NCBI GenBank assembly: GCA_963580285.1
Contig: OY757024.1
Location: 126,108,045 to 126,172,044 of the forward strand
From: Lucinisca nassula
Lineage: Eukaryota; Mollusca; Bivalvia; Lucinida; Lucinidae
DNA: 64,000 nucleotides
Direction of reading: 5' to 3'
The notes under the pieces are model-generated. The model worked only from the letters and a program-made list of their open reading frames with translations. It was not told the origin of the DNA and ran no database searches. The position numbers and the translations under genes were made by a program. This document shows positions 38,301-50,300 of the stretch, piece by piece (the first letter of the stretch is position 1; each line of letters starts with the position of its first letter).

Positions 38301-41300
38301 TAACCGCCGAAAAATTGTGATATTGTTCTTATTTATGCTCAAAATAGAGATTGTGGGTACGTGTAAGGACCGCCACATCGAGGCGGTTCTAACAAGTACC
38401 CACAATCTATATTTTAGAGCAGAAATAAGAAAAATAAGGTATATCCCAGTTTTACTATTTAAAAGTGGGGTTCAATCGAGTCAAAATTATATAGGCGTGT
38501 TAAAAAAAATAAAACATTGTGTACTCGTTAGAACAGATGGACAGGCCATGTTACCAAAATGTCTGAGGAACGTTTGCCAAAGAAAATTCTGTATGGAGAA
38601 CTAGAAATGGGCAAACGCTCTCAAGGCGGTCACAAAAAAAAACCTACAATGAGTCGTGGGAACAAATTGCACAGGACAGAGCAAAGTGGCGAGGTCTCAT
38701 CAAAAGGGGTGCCAAAGAATATGAGGCAAAAAGAATCAGTGAAGCTGTGCAGAAACGCGCACAGCGAAACGCCAGAGCTAAGGCATAACCAACAGAGCTG
38801 TCTTCCTCTAGATTTGCAAAAGACAGTTCAGATCTAGAGAGTCTGTCTCATCAGCCGTCTAAGAACACACAAATAGTAACATTTCTCAAATATGATTAAG
38901 ACTGGTCAGTGTCAATAATGACAGACGAACTATTATTATTACGAGGCCTTTGAGCCTATAGTGACACATGCGTGTGTAATTCTAATAATTCAGTGGGGCA
39001 ACGCTTACTCGATAGCGACACCATAATTATGGCATCAATGCCATAATGATGTAGTTACATTATTTTAATGGTGAACAATATATAGAACCATTATATTATT
39101 GCAACAATACTAAGTTATAGCCGTGTTGATTCTTCGTTTTAATACATGTTGTGCTTGAGTTCTTGCTAGAACGCAATACGAAAACAGGCCTATACAAATA
39201 CATTGTAAACTTTATTGCCAAAACAACGACAATTTTGAGATGAAAAAAATGACAGTTTTCTTATTTTTGCTCAAAATATAGATTGTGGGTACTCGTTAGG
39301 ACCGCCTCGATGATGCGGTTCTAACGAGTACCCACAACATCGAGGCGGTTCAATCGAGTACCCACAATATATATTTTGAGCAGAAATAAGAAAATAGGGT
39401 CTACCCCTATAAATCCCAGTTTTACTATAGTGGTATTCAAGGGGTCCAAATTATATACATCACGAAAACACGCCTATATAATTTTGACCCCCTTGAACCC
39501 TACTTTTATATAGTAAAACTGGGGTTTCCGGGGGTATACCTTATTTGTCTTATTTCTGCTCTAAAATATATATTGTGGGTACTCGTTAGAACCGCCTCGA
39601 TGAGGCGGTTATATCACAATTTTTCATCTTAAAATTTACTTTTTTACGGCGATAAAAGTGGCAACGTATTTGTATAGGCAAGTTTGCGTAATGGACGTGT
39701 TTCAGTGATGTGGGCCCATTACGAAAACAAGTCTATATAATTACATGTACCTCCAAAATAATAAAACATTTCTGCTAAAAAAATGGTTATATTTTTAGTA
39801 TTTCTGCTCAAAACATAGGTTGTGGGTGCTGGTTAAAACGTCCTCGCCGAAGCCATTCTAACAAGTACCCGTAACCTATGTCTTAAAGCATGATTAAGGA
39901 AAATAATGCACAGTCATGTCAAACCCAGTATTACAATATAAAAGTGGGGTTTAAGGGGGACAAATTTAATCGTATAATCGATTAATCGATTGATAAATTC
40001 CACAAAAATGATTATCGTTTCTGATTTGCTTTCAATCGATTACTTTATAGGTACAATTTACTACCCAAAGGTATGCTTAAAATAGCTGGATGAGTGGCAA
40101 ACAGTGCAGACACTGATGAGACGCCGCATAACGGCGTCTCATCTGGGTCTACACTGTTTGCCCAGGCCTGTCTGTTCAAATATATATATGGTGAAGTGCA
40201 ACATATGGTAAGATTTATGCTCAGATAGAAAGCCAGACAGGTAAAATAATGACAAAAACCTTAGCGATTACTAATCGATTATCGATCGCAACGACAGTAC
40301 TGATAATCGATTATTTTTTCAGCTCCGATTAGTCAGCCCTAGTCAAATTTATACAGGCCTGTTTTCTTGATGCACCACTTACTTGATAGCGACACCAGAT
40401 GGTATCAACTTCATTATGATGTCGTCACAGCATTTTAATATTGAACAATATATAGAACTATTATAGGATCGCAACATTGTAGAATTATAGTTGGGCTGAT
40501 TCTTCATTTTAATACGAAAGGCTATGCAGTCATTTCAGACCAGAACACATTACCAAAACAGGCCTATACAAATACATTGTAAACTTTACCTCCGAAGTTT
40601 TTTAGATGAAAAATTAAGATAATTTTCTTATTTCTGTTCAAAATATAAATTGTGGGTACTCATAAGAAACGCCTCCACGGGGTTCTAACGAGTACCCACA
40701 TTCTATATTTTTGAGCATAAATAACAAACATAAGGTTTACCCCTGTAAACCCCAGTTTTACTATATAAAAGAGGGGTTCAAGGGGGGTCCAAATTATATA
40801 GTCGTGTTTTCGTCATGGGGAATCGTTTCAGACAAGAACGATTGTGGCTTTTGATTACGCTTTTATCATCACGAAACATGCCTATACAATTTTGACCCCC
40901 TCCAACCCCACTTTTATATAGTAAAACTGGGGTTTCGGAGGGTATACCTTATTTTTCTTATTTCTGCTCTAAAATATAGATTGTGGGTACTCGTTAAAAC
41001 CGCCTCGATGAGGCGGTTCTAACGAGTGCCCACAATCTATATTTTGAGCAGAAATAAGAAAAATTTCACAATTTCACATTTTTTCTTCCTAAAATTTACC
41101 TTTTTCGGCGATAAAATTTGCAATGTATTTGTATAGGCATGTTTTCGTAATGAAAATAAATATATTTGATTTAATGCCTATGATTACATAAACAACGTGA
41201 TCATAAATGTCCTTAGCCATAGAACGAATTCGCAATTCATGGCTTATGTCAAAACATGTATGATTTAGACGGCCTCTGTCGATATTTTCCATTTTCATTA

Positions 41301-44300
41301 TCTATTTTCCTGGATAAGTATCTCTTTGAAATTCCATATTTGACACTGTGCTTACGCATTAGAGGAAATGATATATAACCATTTTAAGCTCCTCAGCCGC
41401 CCTTTAAACGAATACGCACGTGTTACATGGGAGGAGAAAAGAACATGGCTCGACCTGTACTCGCACCGGGACCTCTAGCACACCGTGCGAACACTCTACG
41501 TACTGAGCTGTAAGTGGTCCCGAATTTCTACTTGAAGTCCTATCCAGTCCAGCTGCGAGACATATTTTTCATATTCTTTCATGCTCTCAGATGCGGTGCT
41601 GTTCCTACGCTGGCCACCAAATGTGACAGAACAGGAAAAAGAACATGCGACTAGAACCCAGGGCTTCTCAAATGCCGTGCTAATACTCCACTGACTGAGC
41701 TTTCGAGATACATAGTCGACCCGTTACCTGTCAAATGCCACACAGACTATTGTCCATGTTAGGACAGATTCGACCAAAACTATTTTGCACACTGTGCTGC
41801 TTTTAGCGCATCTGGGCCGAGGGCTCAAAGGCAGCTTAAAGTATGGTAGTCGATCCGTCGACTGTCCGTCCTTCAGCATCTTCGACCAGTCTGCAAGCTC
41901 ATCTCAATCATTTCTCACCTGTAGCATGCCTCTGGTGGGGCATTGATGGCATAAACCTTTTATCGAAATCGAATAAAAACTTTGGTTGCAATGGGAACCA
42001 CAAGGTCCCATAGACTTATTGTTGGAAAATGGTTGTCACCATCGTGGCGCCTTCAGTTTGGATCGGGTCTTTGTGAAACTAATATGTAAGTAGGCTTGGG
42101 GTAAAAGCTTGTACGGGTTCGAAAACTGGCAAAGTCGGCCTATTAATCAAAGAGTTACTCACCCTTGCCTGCTGAAAACGCCTTTTTGGCCTTGTCACGA
42201 ACGCAGCCCCTTCAGTTTTGATCTGATCTTCTTCCTGAAACTTACATGAAAGTAGGCTTAGAGTAAATTGAAAACTGGCGGGGTTGGCATATTAATCATA
42301 GAGCTATGTCCCCTTTATTTCTCAAAATGCCTATTTTTGCCCTTGTCACCACCGTAGCCCCTTCAGTTTTTTTTTTCGAATTCTTGTGAAACTTACATGT
42401 AAGTAGGCTTGGGGTAAAAGCTCGGATGAATTCGAAAACTGGCGAAGTCAGCTCATTAATCGTAGAGATATGTCAGCTTGGTTGCTGAAAATGCCTGTTT
42501 ATTTTGACTTTGTCACTACTTTAGTCCCTTTAGTTTTGATCGGAACTCCTTGAAACTTACATATAAGTACGTCAGGGATACAAGCTCGGATGAATTCGAA
42601 AACTGGCGACGAAAGCATATTACTTACAAAGTTATGTCCCTTTGATTGCTGAAAATGCCTACTTTGGACCTTGTTGTTGTGAGCATTCTAGAGGTCACAA
42701 TTTTAGTCCATTCATCATTGCACTTCGTCAGATGATTACCATAACCGTATTACGGTCAAGTTTGAATATGGGTCATGTCTGGTCAAAAAGTAGGTTAGTA
42801 GATCAAGTCATAGAAAAAACATTGTGAGCACTCTGGAGGCCACAGTTTTTGTCTAATCAACATCAATCTTGCTCATAATGAGAAGCTTGACAATATCTGG
42901 GACAAGCTCGAATATGAGTCATGTCGGATTAAAAAGTAAGTCAATAGTTCAAATCATAGAAAACTTTGTGAGCACTCCAGATGCCACGATTTTTGCCCAT
43001 TCATCATCAAACTTGGTCAGAATGATCATCTTGATAATATCTGGGTCCAGCTCGAATATGAGTTATATCTGGTCAAAGGATAGGTCAGTAGGTCAAATCA
43101 TAGAAAAAAATGTGAGCACTCTGGAGGCCACAATTTTGGTCTAGTCATCACCAAACTTGCTCAAAATGAGCAGCTTGACAATATCTGGGTCAAGTTCGAA
43201 TACGAGCCATGTCGGATTAAAAGGTATGTCAATAGTTCAAATCATAGAAAAACTTTGTGAGCACTCCAGATGCCACAATTGTGGCCCATTTATCATCAAA
43301 CTTGGTCAAAATGATCATCTTCATAATATCTGGGTCAAGCTCGAATAGGACCATGTCGGGTAAAAAAGTAGGCCAGTAGGTCAGATCACAGAAAAAGCTT
43401 TTAAGCACTCTAGAGACCACAGTTTTGGTCCAACCTTTATTGATCTTGGTCAGAATGATCATCTTGACAATATCTCGGTCAATCTCGAATAGGACCATGT
43501 CGGGTCATAAAGTAGGTCAGTTGGTTAAATCATAGAAAAAGGTTACAAGCATTCTAGAGGCCACAGTTTTGGACCAATCATCATCAACCTTGCTCAGAAT
43601 AATTATTTTGACAATATCTTGGTCAGGTTCGAATGTGAGTCATGTCGGGTCAAAACGTAGGTCAGTAGGTAAAATCATAGGGAAACCTTTGTGAGCACTC
43701 TAGAGATCACAGGTTTGGTCCAATCATTATCAATTTGGTCAGAATAATCACCTTGACAATATCTGAGTCAAGTTCAAATATATGGGTCGTGTCGGATCAA
43801 AATGTAGTTCAGTAGTCAAATCAAAGAAAAACCTAGAGGCCACAGCACTTTTTGGTCCAGCCATCATCTTGACAATATCTGGGTCAGCTTCGAATATGGG
43901 TCGTGAATGTTTGTAGGTCAAATCATGAAAAACCTTGTGAGCGCTCACGAAGGCATAGGTTTGGTCCATTCCTCATCAAACTTTGTCAGAATGATCATCT
44001 TGACAATATCTGGGTCAAGTTTGAATATGGATCATGTTGGGTCAAAACAAAATCGTTCAATAAATTCAATAATACTTGAACTCATATAAGATCCTGTATA
44101 AATACCTAACTCCTTACGCTGAAGATGCCAAAGTGAAAGAATGATGCGCTGAAGAAGAACGTGAACACCTTCATGGGAGACAACTCCTGCAAAAGTATTT
44201 TGTCTCCCATGCCAATTGGGGACAACTCTTAAGGGAAAGAATTTGGGGTAATAGGTGGTCAATAGTTCAAAGTTTTTCTATGATTTGATCTATTGACCTC

Positions 44301-47300
44301 CTTTTTAATCCGACATGACTCGTATTCGAACTTGACCCAGATATTGTCAAGCTGCTCATTCTGAGCATGTTTGATGATTATTAGACCACAATTGTCAGGA
44401 CTTGTAGAAAAGCGAACAGGAAGTCCCGAAATTTGTCTCCCTTTGAAAAATGGCGGGGGAAAATGTACCAGGTGTTCTCAATCCCCTTAAGTGGTATGGG
44501 AACACCAGGGGAATTTTTCCGCCATTTTGCAAATGGAGACAACTTTCTGGACTTACTGGTCACGTTTCTCTAAGCCCTGTCACACTAAAAAGGGGGTCTA
44601 GTCTTCAAGGAAAGATTCTTTCCTTTCAGGGTTGACCCCTATTTGGCATGGGAGACAAAGTTCAGTGGTATTTGTGATAATTGAAGGATAGTTTTTGTCA
44701 ATTATCCATAAAAACCTATGTTGTGGGTTTTCATTAGAATCGCCTTGGCGAGGTGGTTCTAATGAATCCACACAACATTAAATACAAACAGCATAGGCTT
44801 ATATGTCTTCACTTCTATTTTTATATGGAGAAATAAGGAAAAATTTCCTTCAATTATCACAAACTACTGACCTTATTTGAGCCCCGCCAAGCGAATTTGT
44901 GTTACCGAGCATTCCGTCGTGACAAATGTTAACTGCGCATGCCCAGCCTTTCAGAGGGGCCAGGGATATGGCTTTCTGTCTGAAGGTTCCTCTTGATTCA
45001 CTGCTTGTATGAGCGAGCAGCGAAGGTTGTGGCGAGAATGCGCGGATGCGCAGGCTCGCCTGAACCTTCGCTGCTCGCATAGGCGATAAGTACCAAAATC
45101 GCTTGACGAGGCCCATTTTGTTTCTTTCCCTTGGTTGTCTTTGACGGAAGGGGAGGTAACTGTATCGATACTTGATAATTTTATTATCTTCTTTTTGCTC
45201 CTGCAGTGATTTGTTTTAACGATAAATCACAGTTTGGAGGTGGTTGGACGTGTATTTTATATCATCTCATATCGTGCTTTGTTTAATTTCTTCCACATTT
45301 TGACACATTTTGTCCAGTAAGTTGATGAGCATCGAAGCATATTTTATGTGAACTTAATGGTTAAATGCATATTTCATCTGATTTATTGTTGTGTTCTTAA
45401 ACTCCGACAAACGTCGTCCGACCCGACCCGCACGCGAGTACTGGTAAACCGCTTAGAGGATCCAAGCTAGCCCAGGCAAAGCGGTGCGCACGAGTCGGAC
45501 CATCCATGTTTTATAAACCCTATTGGTTTCATTGGGCGACAGGGCTTGAGAAGTCATTCCATCTCAATGTCGAGTAAAAGTCCCACAAAATTGGAAAACG
45601 TCTCCAAAATGGCCTTTACAGTGTTAACTGGGACGTTAAACCTCAAATCAAACAAACAAACAAATCATCACCGACGTACTAGATTTAAGAAATAGATCAG
45701 CTCTAACTGTGATTTGTTGAGTAATAAATCACAGTTTGGAGGTCAGTTGTAAAGTAGACAAATCACGAGCGCGTAGCGCGCGTGATTTGTCTACTTACAA
45801 CTGACCGACAAACTGTGATTTATTACTCAACAAATCACAGATTAGAGCTGATCTATTTCGATTCTAACACGCTGAAAATCGGCAATAATGCTGTTGTTTC
45901 CTTCAAAATCTCACAACTTTTCGCCATTGCTAGAAGAAATCCCGCTAAAATTATCGACTGAAACACATGCATTTATACCCTTTTCTAACGTTGTCGATGC
46001 GAGAATATGACGTTACACCGTCTAACGTCAAGGAAATCGACAAGTGACGTCATAAATTTGCAGTTTTTAATGACGTCACTCGTCACGCTCTTCCGAGCTG
46101 TGATTTGTTGCAGAATAAAACACAGTTATTTTCCATTGCCTATATAGGCGCGCTGTGTTAGAATCCACGTTATCTTTTCAGGAGATGCCCAATATAAGCC
46201 AAGGTGCTCTCTGTCAAATCCTATTCTCATTTTGCTTGTATTGTTCAATGTATGGTATTGTTATTCAAACCAATGAGTCGGTCTTAAATTTGCTGCCATG
46301 CAGTGAAGTTTGATCTCATATGATGCTCTTTTTGACTTCAGATAAACGTGGTCCTGTAAAAAGTGACATGAGGCCAGAGTTTCCTGTTGGTATTCCCTAT
46401 ACTGACGATACCGACGAGTCCAGTGAAGACGAGGATGGTGAACTTATAAACAACGATATGATAAATAATGAGAATGAAGACGAAATTATGGAGGAGGTTC
46501 AAGGTAAGTTTTAGTAGTATAAAAGTACTTGTTTCGAAAACAAAAACGCTCTTCTTCTTAAGGGGAATGGGAACACCTGGCAGATTTTTTAGCCATTTTT
46601 CAAAGGGAGACAACTTTCGGGACTTCCTGTTTGCTTTTCTATAAGCTCTGTTCCACTGAAAAAGGGGTCGACTCTTAAAGAAAAGAATTTGCTCCTTTAA
46701 GAGTTGACCCCTATCGACACGGGAGACAAAACTACTTTTGCATGAGTTGCCTCCCCTGAAGGTGTTCCCATTCCCCTTAAGTTGCATTAGTTTCTTTCAG
46801 ATGTACTGAAGGAGTTTTGTGTATGGTTTTTTCTTTAATCTCATTTGGTGTCTTCTTAATTTCATCAGTTTATCATAATAACTCAGATGGTTTGCATTCG
46901 AAGGGAGACAACTCTGCCTCTGGTTGGGCCCATCGGAGTCTAACTGTTGGTTTTCTGTTGCTCCAGAATTTCAGTGGTTTCTTGCTGTTGAGTCCTCACC
47001 GTTGTTTCATCTCTATGGTTGTTTGATTTTTGCTTTCACTGAGATATTGCTCTGATGAGTTAGGAGGCCTTCATGCGGACTGAACAAATTATTTATCTTA
47101 ATCGCGCGACGGAAGTGAGGGCGAGGATTGTGGCCACGTAAAATCGATTTAAGATCCCCAGTGGAATTCTTTTCCGCTTACCGTTCCAAGGTGGTTCATT
47201 TTTGCAATGGTTTGTCTTTGGGTGTTTGCGTCGCTATTATTATTTTATTGGCCATTTTGTGGGAAAGTAACTGTCCTTTTGGCTGTCCGCTGTTGGTGTT

Positions 47301-50300
47301 TCCATTCGTGTTTGTGTTTCTTTCCCTTTGGTGTCTCTGATGGGAGCTGTGGGTTAATTGCATCGATTCCTGTCCATTGCATCCACTTCTATTTAACTGT
47401 ACATGTGTCAAAAGGACCCAAATTACTCCGCATCTCACCCTGTCCCTTGATGAATGTAATAAAGCCAAAGACCTTCATGTGTCAAGTTTTAACTTCAACA
47501 TTAAACGTTTTAAGGAACATGCCTTGAATGTTGGTAACTGTGACCGGCAGCTACAACTTTATCAGGAATAATTATAAGTGGAACTGTAATCTGAACACTG
47601 GATAAATTCTATTTGGAGGGGACTCACCTGACATGTGTTCCTTATTTTTGTACATGGGAGACAATTTTCTAGGGCCTCAGTGTCATCGTAAAACGGATAT
47701 AATCTTAAAGGAAAGTCTCAAAGGAAAGATTTAGATCCGCCGGATCAAATTCTTTCCTTGAAGAGTAGACCCCTTTTCACGTGAGCGACCAACTATGATT
47801 AAAAGACATGCATTATTTAAGCGTGTACCCATGCTCCCTTAAATGTCCCGATAAACCAACGATTGTTTGCATTGTCACGATCGCTTGCTTATGACAGCTC
47901 CATAAGAGATAATGAAGAGAAAGGTTGTTGTTCATTAGGAAAACATGTCCCTAAGAAATAATGGCGTCCAACATGGTGTCAGAAAAATGATAAACATCAG
48001 GTAAAAATTATTACATCTGAATTATTTCTGCTTTCAAAAGATTGTTGGTGCTCGTTACAACCGCCTCAATGAGGCGGTTCTAACGAGTACCCACAACCTA
48101 TGTCTTGAAGTAAAAATAAGAAAAATAATGTTTACCCCCGTAAACCCCAGTTTTCTCTATTCAAAGTGGGGTGTAAGGGAGTGTTCATTTCACGGACTTG
48201 TTCACGTGATGTCAATATTTTGAATCCGTCCCTGTTTTCAATTTCCAATGAAGTCATTAAGCAGCACAATAAATGACAAAGAAACTATACAATATACATT
48301 TTTTATGTTGTAATGAGAGCTAGAGGCTCCCAGATGATTGGCCGTATTAACCGACATTTTTGTCCTCATGCCCATCACATGATCAGTAAATTAAACACTG
48401 AAAATGAAAACCCTTGATTTGAGGAATAAGGTATTGGAGGGTATAGATGCCTTTTCTTTAATTTCGCCTAAAACGTGAATTTCGGGTACTTGTTAAAACC
48501 GCATCTGCAAACTATGTATGTAGTGGAAAAATATAACAAACATGTCTGTTTCGGAAAACCTATGTCACACGGGTGTGTTTGCTTACCGATATGACATGGC
48601 GTGTACATAGAAATTTTCAGACGGCTCACACGTGACTCCAGAAAACCGTATGACGTCGCTTATGCGCCTCATAGAGGATCTTACATGAGTGTTCATGTAT
48701 TATTGAATTTATTAAACGAGTTGAAGAAAATTGATAAAATGCGAGGCTTAACCGGGCATTTTATCCCTTTTCCTCAACGAGTTTAATAAATTCAATAATA
48801 CATGAGCACGAATGCAAGATTCTATTTATCATACGACTTATTCACGATTGTTTAACAAAAATGTCAATATTCCGCCATTAGTGTACGCGACGTCGTTAAG
48901 GACGTCGTACATGCAACGTTACGGGGCGTATCTAACTAATTTGCATATTTAATGCACTAGTGGATAATAGAATTTATTACATGACGTTAATACATTCTCA
49001 GACGCGACGTCACATGATAAAACTTCAAACACCAGTTATCGTTCGGTGATCGATACGTAAAGCATTTCGATAAAACACCCGTGCGACACAGTGTATTTTT
49101 TCACATTTTCAAAATGGCTACTTTCGATAATTGTCTAATTTATACTGCAAACATAGGTAGTGGGTGCTCGTTAGAACCGCCTCATTGAGCTGGTTCTAAC
49201 AAGTACCTACAACCTATGTTTTGGAGCAGAAATAAGAAAAATAATGTATAACCCCGTAAACGGTACCCAAAGACTGGACCACTGCCTATGTTTGTCCTCT
49301 TTTCAAGAAGGGAGACACTAGCCTTGCTTCCAACTATAGGCCCATCTCTCTGACTAGTATTTTGTGCAAGGTGCTGGAGCACATTGTCACAACCAATGTG
49401 GTTTCCCACATGGACCAGCACAACCTGTTGTACGACTTACAACATGGTTTTCGCACCAAGCGGTCATGTGAGACCCAACTTGTGACTCTCATTGAAGATC
49501 TAATGAGAAACTCCATAGCAGGTAGCCAAACTGACCTTGTCTTGCTTGACTTTTCAAAGGCATTTGACAACGTCAGTCACCAAAAACTCCTACTAAAGCT
49601 GCACAAATACGGAATCAGAGGTCCCAGCTTGAAGTGGATACAGGCATTCCTTTCCGGCCGAACACAAACTGTTGTTCTCGAAAACGAACAGTCAGAAACC
49701 GGTGCCTGTAACATCTGGGGTCCCTCAGGGTTCCGTCCTGGGCCCAATACTTTTCTTGATTTACATCAACGACCTACCGGACAGGACCAGATCTAAGGTA
49801 TGGTTGTTTGCTGATGATACGGCCATCTACCTGGCAGTCTCCAGCCTACAGGATGCTCAAGTACTGCAGAAGGATCGCGACTGTCTTCATGAGTGGGAAC
49901 TGCAATGGGATATGGAGTTCAACCCAAGTAAGTGTGTTGTCATACATGTGACACGAGCACGAACTCCAGTCCCGAGTGAATACCTACTGCACGGTCAGAT
50001 TCTTGAATCGGTTGAAGGCTCCAAGTATCTGGGCGTTGAAAACAGCAGCAACCTATCTTTCAACAACCACATCCAAAAGACATGCACAACAGCTAGCCGA
50101 TCATTAGGGTTCATTAAGCGAAATATCAGGACAAAGTCACCAGCCATCCGCGAAATGGCATATAAGACACTGGTACGCCCCCTAGCAGAGTACTCCTCCT
50201 CTGTCTGGAGCCCTTACACCCAGAACAACATCTATAAAATCGAGATGATCCAACGTAGGGCAGCCAGGTGGACACTTGACAACTACTACAGACAGGCGAG

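Noticed and set aside
42642..43969. Repeated 60-90 codon frames with [12 protein letters not shown] peptides
   Set aside because: They are the 144-bp tandem units in frame (144 is divisible by three). Frames break between units and shift strand, so coding is unlikely.
47207..47527. 106-codon frame
   Set aside because: It lies in repeat D, and the other repeat D copies do not keep the frame.
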